This document shows positions 16,628 through 24,175 of a stretch of 64,000 nucleotides of DNA, one piece after another. A program made the position numbers and the translations under genes. The notes beneath the pieces are model-generated. The model did not search any database. It was given only the letters and a program-made list of their open reading frames with translations, and was not told where the DNA came from. The stretch is from positions 62,001 to 126,000 of the forward strand of contig MWST01000025.1 in NCBI GenBank assembly GCA_002050235.1, written 5' to 3'. The stretch is from Polyangiaceae bacterium UTPRO1 (lineage in GTDB: Bacteria > Desulfobacterota > Binatia > UTPRO1). Position 1 is the first letter of the stretch. Each line of letters begins with the position of its first letter.

Positions 16628-19204
16628 GTGCTGCGTCTTCTCCGTCTGATCAGCTATCCCCAGCTTCGCGCGAGCTGGGGACGCAGCCTCCTCGTCATCG
16701 GCGGCATCGCGACAGGCGTGGCCCTGATCGTCGCGATCGACGTCATCAACGCGAGCGTCCTCGCCGGTTTCCGGCGCACCATCGAGCGCGTCGCGGGGCC
16801 GGCGCAGCTCCAGGTGACGCTCGGCATCGGCGAGGTCGGCTTCTCCGAGGCCGCGGCGGACCTGATCCGCACCGATCCGGCGGTCGTCGCGGCCATTCCG
16901 CTGACCCGCGGCACCGTCGGCCTCGTCGGCGATCCAGGGACCACGCTGCAACTGTTCGGTGTCGATCTGACCGCCGAGGAAGACCTGCAGCGCTACACCG
17001 TGACCTCGGGCGACCGACGCGAGATCCTCGCGAACATGAATGATCCGTCGAGCATCCTCGTGACGTCGACGTTCGCCGAGCCCCGCGGGCTCGACGTCGG
17101 ACGCTCGCTCACCCTCGCTACCCCGACGGGCACGCGGCCGTATACGATCCGCGGCATCCTGGAGGCCCGCGGCATGGCCGCCGCGTTCGGCGGGCTCCTG
17201 ATCGTCATGGATCTGCCCGCGGCGCAGCGCGCGCTCGCCAAGGATGGACAGATCGATCAGATCGACGTGGTGCTGGCCGACGGCGCGCCGATCGACGCGG
17301 TGCAAGCGCGCCTGCAATCGAGATTGCCGACCGGGCTCCGCGTCCTCCGGCCCGCCGAACGGAGCGCCGAGTACGACGGCGTCCTCGGCTCGTTCCAAGC
17401 CATGCTGACGGGCCTGAGCCTCCTCTGCCTCGTGGCGGGCATCTACATCGTCTACAACACCACCTCGACGGCCGCCGTGCATCGCGCGCTCACGATGGCC
17501 GCTCTCCGCCTCCAGGGCGCCGAGCGCAGCCAGCTGTTCCGCTTGCTGATGCTCGAGGCGCTCGTGCTCGGAGTCCTCGGCGTCGTCGCCGGCATCCCGA
17601 TCGGAGTATTGCTGGCGATGCTCCTGACCGGAATGGTCAGCGATTCGATGAGCGTCATCTTCCAGATACGGTTTCCGGTCGAAGCACTGACGGTGCGGCT
17701 CCAGCATCAGCCGTGGATCTTCGTGGTCGGCATCGGTGCGACGTTGTTCGCTTCATACGCCTCGGCGCGTCGCGTCGCGCGCATGGAACCGCTCGCGATC
17801 ATGCGGGCAGATTTCCGCGCCGTAACGCGCGGTCCCTCCGCGCGGCGGCTGATCGTAGGGTGGATCGCCCTGGTCGCCATCAGCACGGCGGCACTCGCTA
17901 TCGAGGTGCAGCAGCGATCGATCTTGTGGGGCAACTTCGGCTCGACGCTCTGGTTCGCCGCCTCGATCGTCATCGCGATCCCGCTGGTCCGCGCCTCGCG
18001 CGCGATCTTCTCGCAGATCTTGCCGCGGCTCTTCGGCGCCGCCGGGCGCGTCGCAGCCGAGAGCCTTTATCGCTCGCCGGTCCGGACGGGGGTCACCGCG
18101 GCGGCCATCGCTCTGGTGATGACCGTCGCGCTGACTTCCTCGTCGCTCTCCTGGAGCTTGAGCCGCAACATCAGCAGCTATTTTTCGGGCGGCTTCCTGG
18201 CGTGCGATCTCGCCGTCAGCGCCGTTACGACCGACGGCGGGTGGCTGGAGACGCCGATTCCCGACGAGCTCGGCGGCGAGATCGGTCGGCTCGAGGGCGT
18301 ACGGAGCATCGATCTGATCCGCATCTTCCCGGGACAGATGTTCCGCGGCGAGCGCATCGCCGTCGGGGGAGGCAGCGACGGCATCTTCGACCCGGACCGG
18401 TACCCGCGCGGGTGGTACCGGTCCGGCAATCCCGAAACGGCTGCCGTCGCCTTGCGCGCCGGCACCGGAGCGAACGTCTCCTTGAGCCTCGCCGAGCGGT
18501 TCCGTCTGGCCGTCGGCGACCGCATCACGCTCGACGCGCCCGACGGGCCGCTATCGCTGGCGATCACGGGCATCGTCCCCGATTACATGTCGGATCGCGG
18601 CAGCGTCATCCTGAACCGCCGGCTCCTAGTCGAGCACTGGAACGATCACGCCGTGAACCGGATCCACGTATTCTTGAGGCCCGGCGCCGCCGCGGAGGAC
18701 GTGCGGGCGCGCATCGCAGCGCGCCTCGGAAAGGACTACGCGCTCAAGATCCTGATGCCTGGTGAAGTCGTGGCCTTCCACGCCGAGCAGGTAGCTCGCG
18801 CCTTCGTCTTGATGGACGCGGTGCAACTGCTCATCGTCGTCGTCACCGTCGCCGGGATCCTCGATCTGCTGCTCTCCTCGATCGTCGAGCGCAAGCGCGA
18901 GCTGTCCCTCTGGCGTATGATCGGAGCGGACGAAGGCGCAGTACGCCGATCGGTCGTCGTTGAATCCGGCACCATAGGCGCCATGGGCGGCATCCTCGGC
19001 ATCGCGCTCGGATTCGTCACCTCCGCCATCTGGGTCGGCATGAACTTCCGGTACCTGCTCGGTTATTACCTCCAGTTCTACTTCGCATGGACATCGGCCC
19101 TCCGGTTTCTCGTCCTGGTTGCCGCTATGGCGATGACCGCCGGATATCTCGCCGCGGTGGCGGCGACCCGACAGTCGATCCTCGACGGCCTGCGCATCGA
19201 TTGA
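16628..19204 (+). CDS. FtsX/MacB-like ABC permease, double-module
   Basis: 858 residues from GTG 16628. An N-terminal helix (~15-38) is followed by a periplasmic MacB-core-like domain (~39-260), a first FtsX block of three helices (~262-390), two further helices, a second periplasmic domain (~520-730) and a second three-helix FtsX block (~735-850). This duplicated 10-helix layout is that of large LolE/MacB-like permeases, which extract lipids or lipoproteins or export metabolites. It pairs with the upstream ATPase. The cargo is unknown, and no membrane-fusion protein gene is adjacent. Confidence 0.88.
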   Translation: MLRLLRLISYPQLRASWGRSLLVIGGIATGVALIVAIDVINASVLAGFRRTIERVAGPAQLQVTLGIGEVGFSEAAADLIRTDPAVVAAIPLTRGTVGLVGDPGTTLQLFGVDLTAEEDLQRYTVTSGDRREILANMNDPSSILVTSTFAEPRGLDVGRSLTLATPTGTRPYTIRGILEARGMAAAFGGLLIVMDLPAAQRALAKDGQIDQIDVVLADGAPIDAVQARLQSRLPTGLRVLRPAERSAEYDGVLGSFQAMLTGLSLLCLVAGIYIVYNTTSTAAVHRALTMAALRLQGAERSQLFRLLMLEALVLGVLGVVAGIPIGVLLAMLLTGMVSDSMSVIFQIRFPVEALTVRLQHQPWIFVVGIGATLFASYASARRVARMEPLAIMRADFRAVTRGPSARRLIVGWIALVAISTAALAIEVQQRSILWGNFGSTLWFAASIVIAIPLVRASRAIFSQILPRLFGAAGRVAAESLYRSPVRTGVTAAAIALVMTVALTSSSLSWSLSRNISSYFSGGFLACDLAVSAVTTDGGWLETPIPDELGGEIGRLEGVRSIDLIRIFPGQMFRGERIAVGGGSDGIFDPDRYPRGWYRSGNPETAAVALRAGTGANVSLSLAERFRLAVGDRITLDAPDGPLSLAITGIVPDYMSDRGSVILNRRLLVEHWNDHAVNRIHVFLRPGAAAEDVRARIAARLGKDYALKILMPGEVVAFHAEQVARAFVLMDAVQLLIVVVTVAGILDLLLSSIVERKRELSLWRMIGADEGAVRRSVVVESGTIGAMGGILGIALGFVTSAIWVGMNFRYLLGYYLQFYFAWTSALRFLVLVAAMAMTAGYLAAVAATRQSILDGLRID

Positions 19205-19528
19205 CCTCCCTATGAAGATCCTGAGCATCGCTCACGCCCTTTTGAGCTGCGTGCTGCCGATCGACGATGGACGCGACTTCTTCGAGCCGCCGGCTCCGCA
19301 CTACCGCGCGATGAAGCTCCGCTCCTCCTCGCGGGGGCGCGAGCCCCTCGTCGACGAAAGCGGCGACCGCACAAGCCAGGTGACGACGGCTCCGCCGCCG
19401 AGTCGCGGACACGAACAACGACACCCCGACGAAAGTGCTGACCGGACGCGGCAGGTGACGACGGGGCTTGCCAAGAGCGGAGCCGCTCAGGCATCCTGTG
19501 CCAACCCTCGCCTCGCCGGAGTCCCCCA
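19205..19528. other. 324-bp non-coding stretch before the propeller gene
   Basis: I see no convincing gene here. It holds two imperfect 38-bp direct repeats with a 75-bp period (annotated separately), ending shortly before the ATG at 19529. Short frames cross it on both strands but have no signal, SD or recognisable family. Confidence 0.6.
19352..19464. repeat. Two imperfect 38-bp direct repeats, 75-bp period (repeat locus 1)
   Basis: Copy 1 at 19352-19389 and copy 2 at 19427-19464 both begin CGACGAAAG and end CAGGTGACGACGG; 31 of 38 positions agree by hand alignment. The offset between copies is exactly 75 bp. In either strand's frame this reads as a 25-residue periodic peptide, but there is no sign of translation. 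Confidence 0.7.
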
Positions 19529-20746
19529 ATGTCTCGTGCCGTCCGTCTCCTGTTCGTCCTCGCCATTGCTCTGGGCGCCGGTCCGGCAGCCGCGTTCCAC
19601 TACATCACCCCGCCGCTGCTGCAGATTCCGCCTGTCGGCCAGAGTCCCGGAACGATCGGACACTCGGCCTGGGGCGGCCTGCGCTATGTGGTCTTCGACA
19701 GCGACGGCGACCTCCTGAACAACGGCAGCACGGGTCGACAGATCTTTCTCTTCGATCTCCAGATCCGCGACGTCCAGGGCGTCCTCGCCCTCACCCAGCT
19801 CACGAACACCGCGGCCGACGACAACCGGCGCGCCCACACCGGGCGCCGGGCGGTGAACGTCGTGTACGACGCCCGCATCGGCGGCGTCGGACCGCGCCAG
19901 ATCATGCTGCTCAATCGCCGCTCCGGTGTCCTTAGGCCGCTCACCGGCGGCGCCGCCGACAGCCTGAACGCGCTGATCGACGATGGCGAGCGCACGGTCG
20001 TCTTCGAGTCGGCAGCCGACTTCTTCGGGACCGGCGCGGGCGGCAGCCAGATCTATCGCATCGATCTTCGCAAGGCGCTCCTCGGCTGCCCGTTCCCATG
20101 CGCGGCGAGCAGCAACGCGGGCCTCACCCAGATCACCAACAAGACCGGAAACAACCGCAACGCGGTAACCAGCAACAGCGGCAAGTTCATCTACTTCGAA
20201 TCGGACGCCGATCTCTTCGACCTGGGCGAGACCGAGAGCCAGATCTACCTCTACGACAGCCGCGGCACCGGCCTTTCGCTCGTGAGCCACGGGCCCGGCG
20301 CCGCGCACAACCCGAGCGTCACCCGCGACGGCGGCCGGCTCGTGTTCGAGTCGAACGCGGACCTGACCGGTCTCGCAACCGGCGGCACGCAGCTCTTTCT
20401 CTATCGCCGCAACAAGGGGAGCCTCCGCCAGTTGACCACCGTGCCGGGCAGCATCTGCACGGCGCCGGCGGTGTCGAGCAATGGCCACGCGGTCGCCTTC
20501 CTCTCGGCCGACGATCTGCTGAGCCAGGGGAGCGTCGGCCCCGAGGTCTACTCGTACGACCTCAAGAAGAACCGCCTCGTGCAGGTGACCGATGCCCCCG
20601 CGGGCGTCGGCCCGCCGGCTTACGCATCGGGCGTCTTCATCGTCTTCCTGGCCGACGGCGATCTCGCGGGCAACGGTAGTCCTGGAACGCAGCTCCTGCT
20701 GACGAACCTCTTCGCGCTCCGCGGCCAAGTCGTTCCGGGCCCGTAG
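19529..20746 (+). CDS. Secreted TolB-like beta-propeller (PD40-type) protein
   Basis: 405 residues. Signal peptide MSRAVRLLFVLAIALGAGPAAA. The rest consists of about six to seven repeats with the pattern VVFESxADLxxxGxxGSQIYxYDLxxxxLxQLT (for example YVVFDSDGDLLNNGSTGRQI, FIYFESDADLFDLGETESQI, LVFESNADLTGLATGGTQL), i.e. the PD40/WD40-like units of TolB-type propellers. Such proteins bind partners or surfaces. No catalytic residues or Tol-Pal neighbours are present, so the role is unknown. It ends 12 bp from the convergent Ig-like gene. Confidence 0.82.
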   Translation: MSRAVRLLFVLAIALGAGPAAAFHYITPPLLQIPPVGQSPGTIGHSAWGGLRYVVFDSDGDLLNNGSTGRQIFLFDLQIRDVQGVLALTQLTNTAADDNRRAHTGRRAVNVVYDARIGGVGPRQIMLLNRRSGVLRPLTGGAADSLNALIDDGERTVVFESAADFFGTGAGGSQIYRIDLRKALLGCPFPCAASSNAGLTQITNKTGNNRNAVTSNSGKFIYFESDADLFDLGETESQIYLYDSRGTGLSLVSHGPGAAHNPSVTRDGGRLVFESNADLTGLATGGTQLFLYRRNKGSLRQLTTVPGSICTAPAVSSNGHAVAFLSADDLLSQGSVGPEVYSYDLKKNRLVQVTDAPAGVGPPAYASGVFIVFLADGDLAGNGSPGTQLLLTNLFALRGQVVPGP

Positions 20747-20758
20747 CGTAGAGGAGCC

Positions 20759-21475
20759 TCATTCCTTCCCCGGCGGCGCCGGAGAAGGCTTCGCAGCAAC
20801 GGCGACGACGCTGGCGTCGCCGCTGCTCGCCGCCGAGGAGATGCCGCTGGCGACGTCGAGCGCGGAGATCGCAGCGCTGCCGGCACCGACGATGTCGACG
20901 CGGCTCTTGTCACCCTCGACGTTCGCCGCCACGGCGACCGTCGGATCGCTCGAGCGGTACACGACGCGCTGGGTGAGATTCCGGGTCGCGCCGCCGGCGT
21001 AGTGCCCTGTTGCCGTCAGCCGCTGGCTCTGACCGACCCGGCGGGTCATCGCTGCCGGCGCGAGGGTTATCCGCTCGAGCGCCCCGAGCACGATCAGCGT
21101 CGCATCGCCGCCGTCGGCGTGCGAGCCGACGCCGGTCTTCGGGTCGACGGCCGAGATGACCGCGGTTCCCGGAGCCAGAGCCTCGACGCGACTCCGGTCG
21201 CCCTTCGCGTTCGCCACCGCAGCGACCGTCGGATCGCTCGAGCGGTACTCGACGTGCTGGGTGAGATTGCGCGTGGCGCCGCTGCGGTAGTGGCCGATCG
21301 CCGTCAAGTGCTGCGCCTCGCCCACCGGACGCCGCGCCGTACGCGGTCCGAGCGTGATCCTCTCGAGGCGATCGCCGGGGGGCGGCTCCGACCGGCATGC
21401 CGCCGCCAGCACGGCCATGGCAGCGAGGAGCAGAATCTTCCGCCGCGGGCTCCTCGCGACCTCATGGCGACGCAT
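20759..21475 (-). CDS. Lipoprotein with two tandem bacterial Ig-like (BIG2-type) domains
   Basis: 238 residues using ATG at 21473-21475, which gives a clean lipoprotein signal (KILLLAAMAVLAAAC). Two near-identical ~96-residue Ig-like repeats follow: each has LERITLxP, a QxLTAxGHY core, GATRNLTQxVxYRSSDPTVA, and ends in AISA(V/L)D and a final strand. DNA copies are offset by 288 bp (compare TCGGATCGCT at 20941 and 21229), indicating a recent internal duplication. Predicted to be a surface or periplasmic adhesive or structural lipoprotein. A longer frame extends to 21601 but lacks a signal peptide at its start. Confidence 0.82.
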   Translation of the reverse strand: MRRHEVARSPRRKILLLAAMAVLAAACRSEPPPGDRLERITLGPRTARRPVGEAQHLTAIGHYRSGATRNLTQHVEYRSSDPTVAAVANAKGDRSRVEALAPGTAVISAVDPKTGVGSHADGGDATLIVLGALERITLAPAAMTRRVGQSQRLTATGHYAGGATRNLTQRVVYRSSDPTVAVAANVEGDKSRVDIVGAGSAAISALDVASGISSAASSGDASVVAVAAKPSPAPPGKE

Positions 21476-21667
21476 GCACTGTTCAATAGCCGCTGCGTGG
21501 CGGCCGCGGAACCATGCTCGCGGGCGCTCGGAGCGCGATGTAAGCGACCGGCATCGGGCGCGCGCACCCCAGTGCCTGGATCGCGCCCCGGCTGCGCGCA
21601 TCGTCAGGCTTGCCCCGCCCGCGGCGCCGCGCTACCCCCGGTCGGCACCCGGGAAGGAGAGAACGCC

Positions 21668-22906
21668 ATGTCCCGTCGCAAGACGATGCGGCCTGCCCGC
21701 GGTTCGGGCGCTGCCCGCCGCCGCCGAGCGGTCAGGCGCCACGGGCTGGCTGCAGTGCTGCTGACGTTGACACTGGCGGCGCCGACGCACGCGGCCGAGC
21801 CCCTCTACAACGAGCTGGCGCGCGCCGTCGTCGGCGCCGGCCAGGGCGTCTACGTCGTCGCCGAGGACGGCACCGTGCTCGCCGCCGAAGCGGCGGCGCG
21901 CGCCGTCCATCCCGCATCGGTCACCAAGATCGCAACGACCCTGGCGCTCCTCGAACGGCTCGGGCCGGACCATCGCTTCACGACCCGCGTACTCGCCGGC
22001 GGCGACACCGACGGCGCCACGCTGCGGGGCGATCTAGTGGTAGCCGCCGGCGGCGACCCGTTCTTCGTCGACGAGGGAGCCGCCGCCATCCTGCGCCGCC
22101 TGCACATGCTGGGCCTGCGGCAGGTAACGGGTAGGCTCATCGTCCGCGGCATGCTCCTCTTCGACTGGCAGCGCGATCCCGAGGGGCGCGGCTTGGCGCG
22201 GGCGCTGGCCGGCGCGATCCCTTCGTGGCCGACGGCGCCGGACTGGCCGCCGCTCGGCGCCGCTGCGCTCACCTTCGGCGGCGCTGCCGCTCCCCGTCCC
22301 GGCAGTACGCCGACGCCGCTCGTCGAGTACCGCTCGCCGCCGCTGCTCGCCATCGTAAAAGCCCTGAACGGCTACTCCAACAACGTCTTCCACCTCGCCG
22401 CCGACGCCATCGGCGGCGCCGCGGCCGTCGAGGCGGCCGCCCGTGCGGCCGTGTCTCCCGAGCTCCGCGGCGAGATCGTGATCGCCAACGCCGCCGGCGC
22501 CGGGACCGTGAACCGCATCAGCCCGCGCGCAGCCGTCGCCCTGCTCGAAGCCTTGCAGCGGCGGCTCGCCGGCTTCGATCGCGATCTCACGGCGGTGCTG
22601 CCGGTCTCGGGCATCGATCCGGGCACGCTGCGCGAGCGCCTCCTCACCCCGCCCGCAGGCCGCGGGCTCGTCGTCGGCAAGACCGGGACGTACGGCTCGC
22701 AGGGTGCCTCGGGGCTCGCGGGCGCGCTGCGTACGGCGCGCTACGGCGTCGTCTCGTTCGCGATCCTGAATCGCGGCCTGCCGGTGCCAGAGGCCCGCCG
22801 CCGCCAGGATGCGCTCGTCACCGGGCTCGCCGCCGCCCTCGGTGCCGAGCCCTGGCCGTACGCTGCCCCCGCGGCGCCGGCCTTCGACCAGGCCGAGCTC
22901 CGCTGA
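21668..22906 (+). CDS. dacB: D-alanyl-D-alanine carboxypeptidase/endopeptidase, PBP4 (peptidase S13) family
   Basis: 412 residues, ATG 21668 behind AAGGAGA. A very basic N-terminus and hydrophobic stretch export it. Penicillin-binding motifs are all visible: S84-V-T-K87 (HPASVTKIATT), S237-N-N239 (NGYSNNVFH) and K338-T-G (VGKTGT). A GDPFF segment resembling the PBP4 insertion (AAGGDPFFVDE) lies between the first two. It trims or cleaves peptidoglycan peptides in the periplasm. Somewhat shorter than typical PBP4 (~450-480). Confidence 0.9.
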   Translation: MSRRKTMRPARGSGAARRRRAVRRHGLAAVLLTLTLAAPTHAAEPLYNELARAVVGAGQGVYVVAEDGTVLAAEAAARAVHPASVTKIATTLALLERLGPDHRFTTRVLAGGDTDGATLRGDLVVAAGGDPFFVDEGAAAILRRLHMLGLRQVTGRLIVRGMLLFDWQRDPEGRGLARALAGAIPSWPTAPDWPPLGAAALTFGGAAAPRPGSTPTPLVEYRSPPLLAIVKALNGYSNNVFHLAADAIGGAAAVEAAARAAVSPELRGEIVIANAAGAGTVNRISPRAAVALLEALQRRLAGFDRDLTAVLPVSGIDPGTLRERLLTPPAGRGLVVGKTGTYGSQGASGLAGALRTARYGVVSFAILNRGLPVPEARRRQDALVTGLAAALGAEPWPYAAPAAPAFDQAELR

Positions 22907-22908
22907 AG

Positions 22909-24063
22909 TTAGGCGATCGCCTTCGCCGCGCGCAGCTTCGCGATCTCGCCCGCCGAGAATCCCCAGTCCGCGAGCGCCGCGTCGGTGTGCTGGCCGGGAT
23001 GCGCCGGCGGGCCCTGGATGGCGCCGGGCGTGCGGCTGAAACGCGGCGCCGGCGCCGGCTGCACGACGCCCTTCACCTCCGTGAACGTGCCGCGGGCGAC
23101 GTTGTGCGGGTGTCGCGGCGCCTCGGTCATGCTGAGCACCGGGGCGAAGCAGACGTCGCTGCCCTCCATGATCGCGCACCACTCGTCGCGGGTCTTGGAG
23201 CGGAAGATGGCGGCCATCTTCTCCTTGAGCTCGGGCCACCGGTCGCGGTCGAACTGGGCCGGCAGATCTTCGCCGGCGAGACCGGTGTGTTGCAGCAGCA
23301 GCGCGTAGAATTGCGGCTCGATCGATCCGATCGACACGTGCCGTCCGTCCTTGGTCTCGTAGACGTCGTAGAAGTGGGCGCCCGAATCGAGCATGTTGAC
23401 GCCGCGCTCGTCCTTCCAGAAGCCGATGGCCTTGATGCCGTAGAAGATCGTCATCAGCGAGGCGGCGCCGTCGGTCATGGCGGCGTCGACGACCTGACCT
23501 TTCCCCGACGTCTGCCGCTCGACGAGCGCCGCGAGCACGCCCATGACCAGGTACATGGTGCCGCCGCCGAAGTCGCCGACGAGGTTCAAGGGCGGCACCG
23601 GCGCCTCGCCGCGGCGGCCGATCGCGTGCAGCGCGCCCGTCAGCGAGATGTAGTTGATATCGTGGCCGGCGGCATTCGCGAGCGGACCTTCCTGGCCCCA
23701 GCCGGTCATGCGGCCGTAGACGAGCCGCGGGTTGCGCGCCGCGCAGACTTCGGGCCCGAGCCCGAGGCGCTCCATCACGCCCGGGCGAAAGCCCTCGATC
23801 AGGACGTCGGCCTCGGCGACCAGGCGCAGCACCGTCTCGACGCCGGCCGGCGTCTTGAGATCGACGCCGATCGAGCGCCGGCCGCGCGCCAGGAGATCGG
23901 CCGGGGGCGACTCCGGATCGCCGCCGCCGACGTTCTGGGCGCGGTCGACGCGGATGACGTCGGCGCCGAGGTCGGCGAGCAGCATGCACGCGAACGGGCC
24001 CGGGCCGATGCCGACGAGCTCGACTATCCTTATGCCGGAGAGAGGTCCTTGGGCTTTGGGCAT
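22909..24063 (-). CDS. CoA-transferase family III protein, alpha-methylacyl-CoA racemase-like
   Basis: 384 residues. Typical CaiB/BaiF start ([33 protein letters not shown]). [17 protein letters not shown], containing the general-base His, and [21 protein letters not shown], containing the Asp, are hallmarks of alpha-methylacyl-CoA racemases rather than CoA transferases. The tail has the usual [10 protein letters not shown] segment. It would epimerise 2-methyl-branched acyl-CoAs during degradation of branched or isoprenoid chains. It is divergent from the beta-helix gene and its start is a clear ATG at 24061-24063. No beta-oxidation genes are adjacent. Confidence 0.9.
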   Translation of the reverse strand: MPKAQGPLSGIRIVELVGIGPGPFACMLLADLGADVIRVDRAQNVGGGDPESPPADLLARGRRSIGVDLKTPAGVETVLRLVAEADVLIEGFRPGVMERLGLGPEVCAARNPRLVYGRMTGWGQEGPLANAAGHDINYISLTGALHAIGRRGEAPVPPLNLVGDFGGGTMYLVMGVLAALVERQTSGKGQVVDAAMTDGAASLMTIFYGIKAIGFWKDERGVNMLDSGAHFYDVYETKDGRHVSIGSIEPQFYALLLQHTGLAGEDLPAQFDRDRWPELKEKMAAIFRSKTRDEWCAIMEGSDVCFAPVLSMTEAPRHPHNVARGTFTEVKGVVQPAPAPRFSRTPGAIQGPPAHPGQHTDAALADWGFSAGEIAKLRAAKAIA

Positions 24064-24175
24064 GGGGCCAAGGCGTACCAGGCAGGCGAATCTCCCTCAA
24101 CAGCGCTGCGCGCTGCCGAATCGGCGTTGCACCGCCGCGGATGGCGCTGCTAGTGCCGGAAGCGGCCCACCGCCC

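Noticed and set aside
19212..19718. A 168-codon frame across repeat locus 1 as a possible small gene.
   Set aside because: No SD, no signal, repeats read as low-complexity peptide, and its end runs in the wrong frame through the propeller gene.
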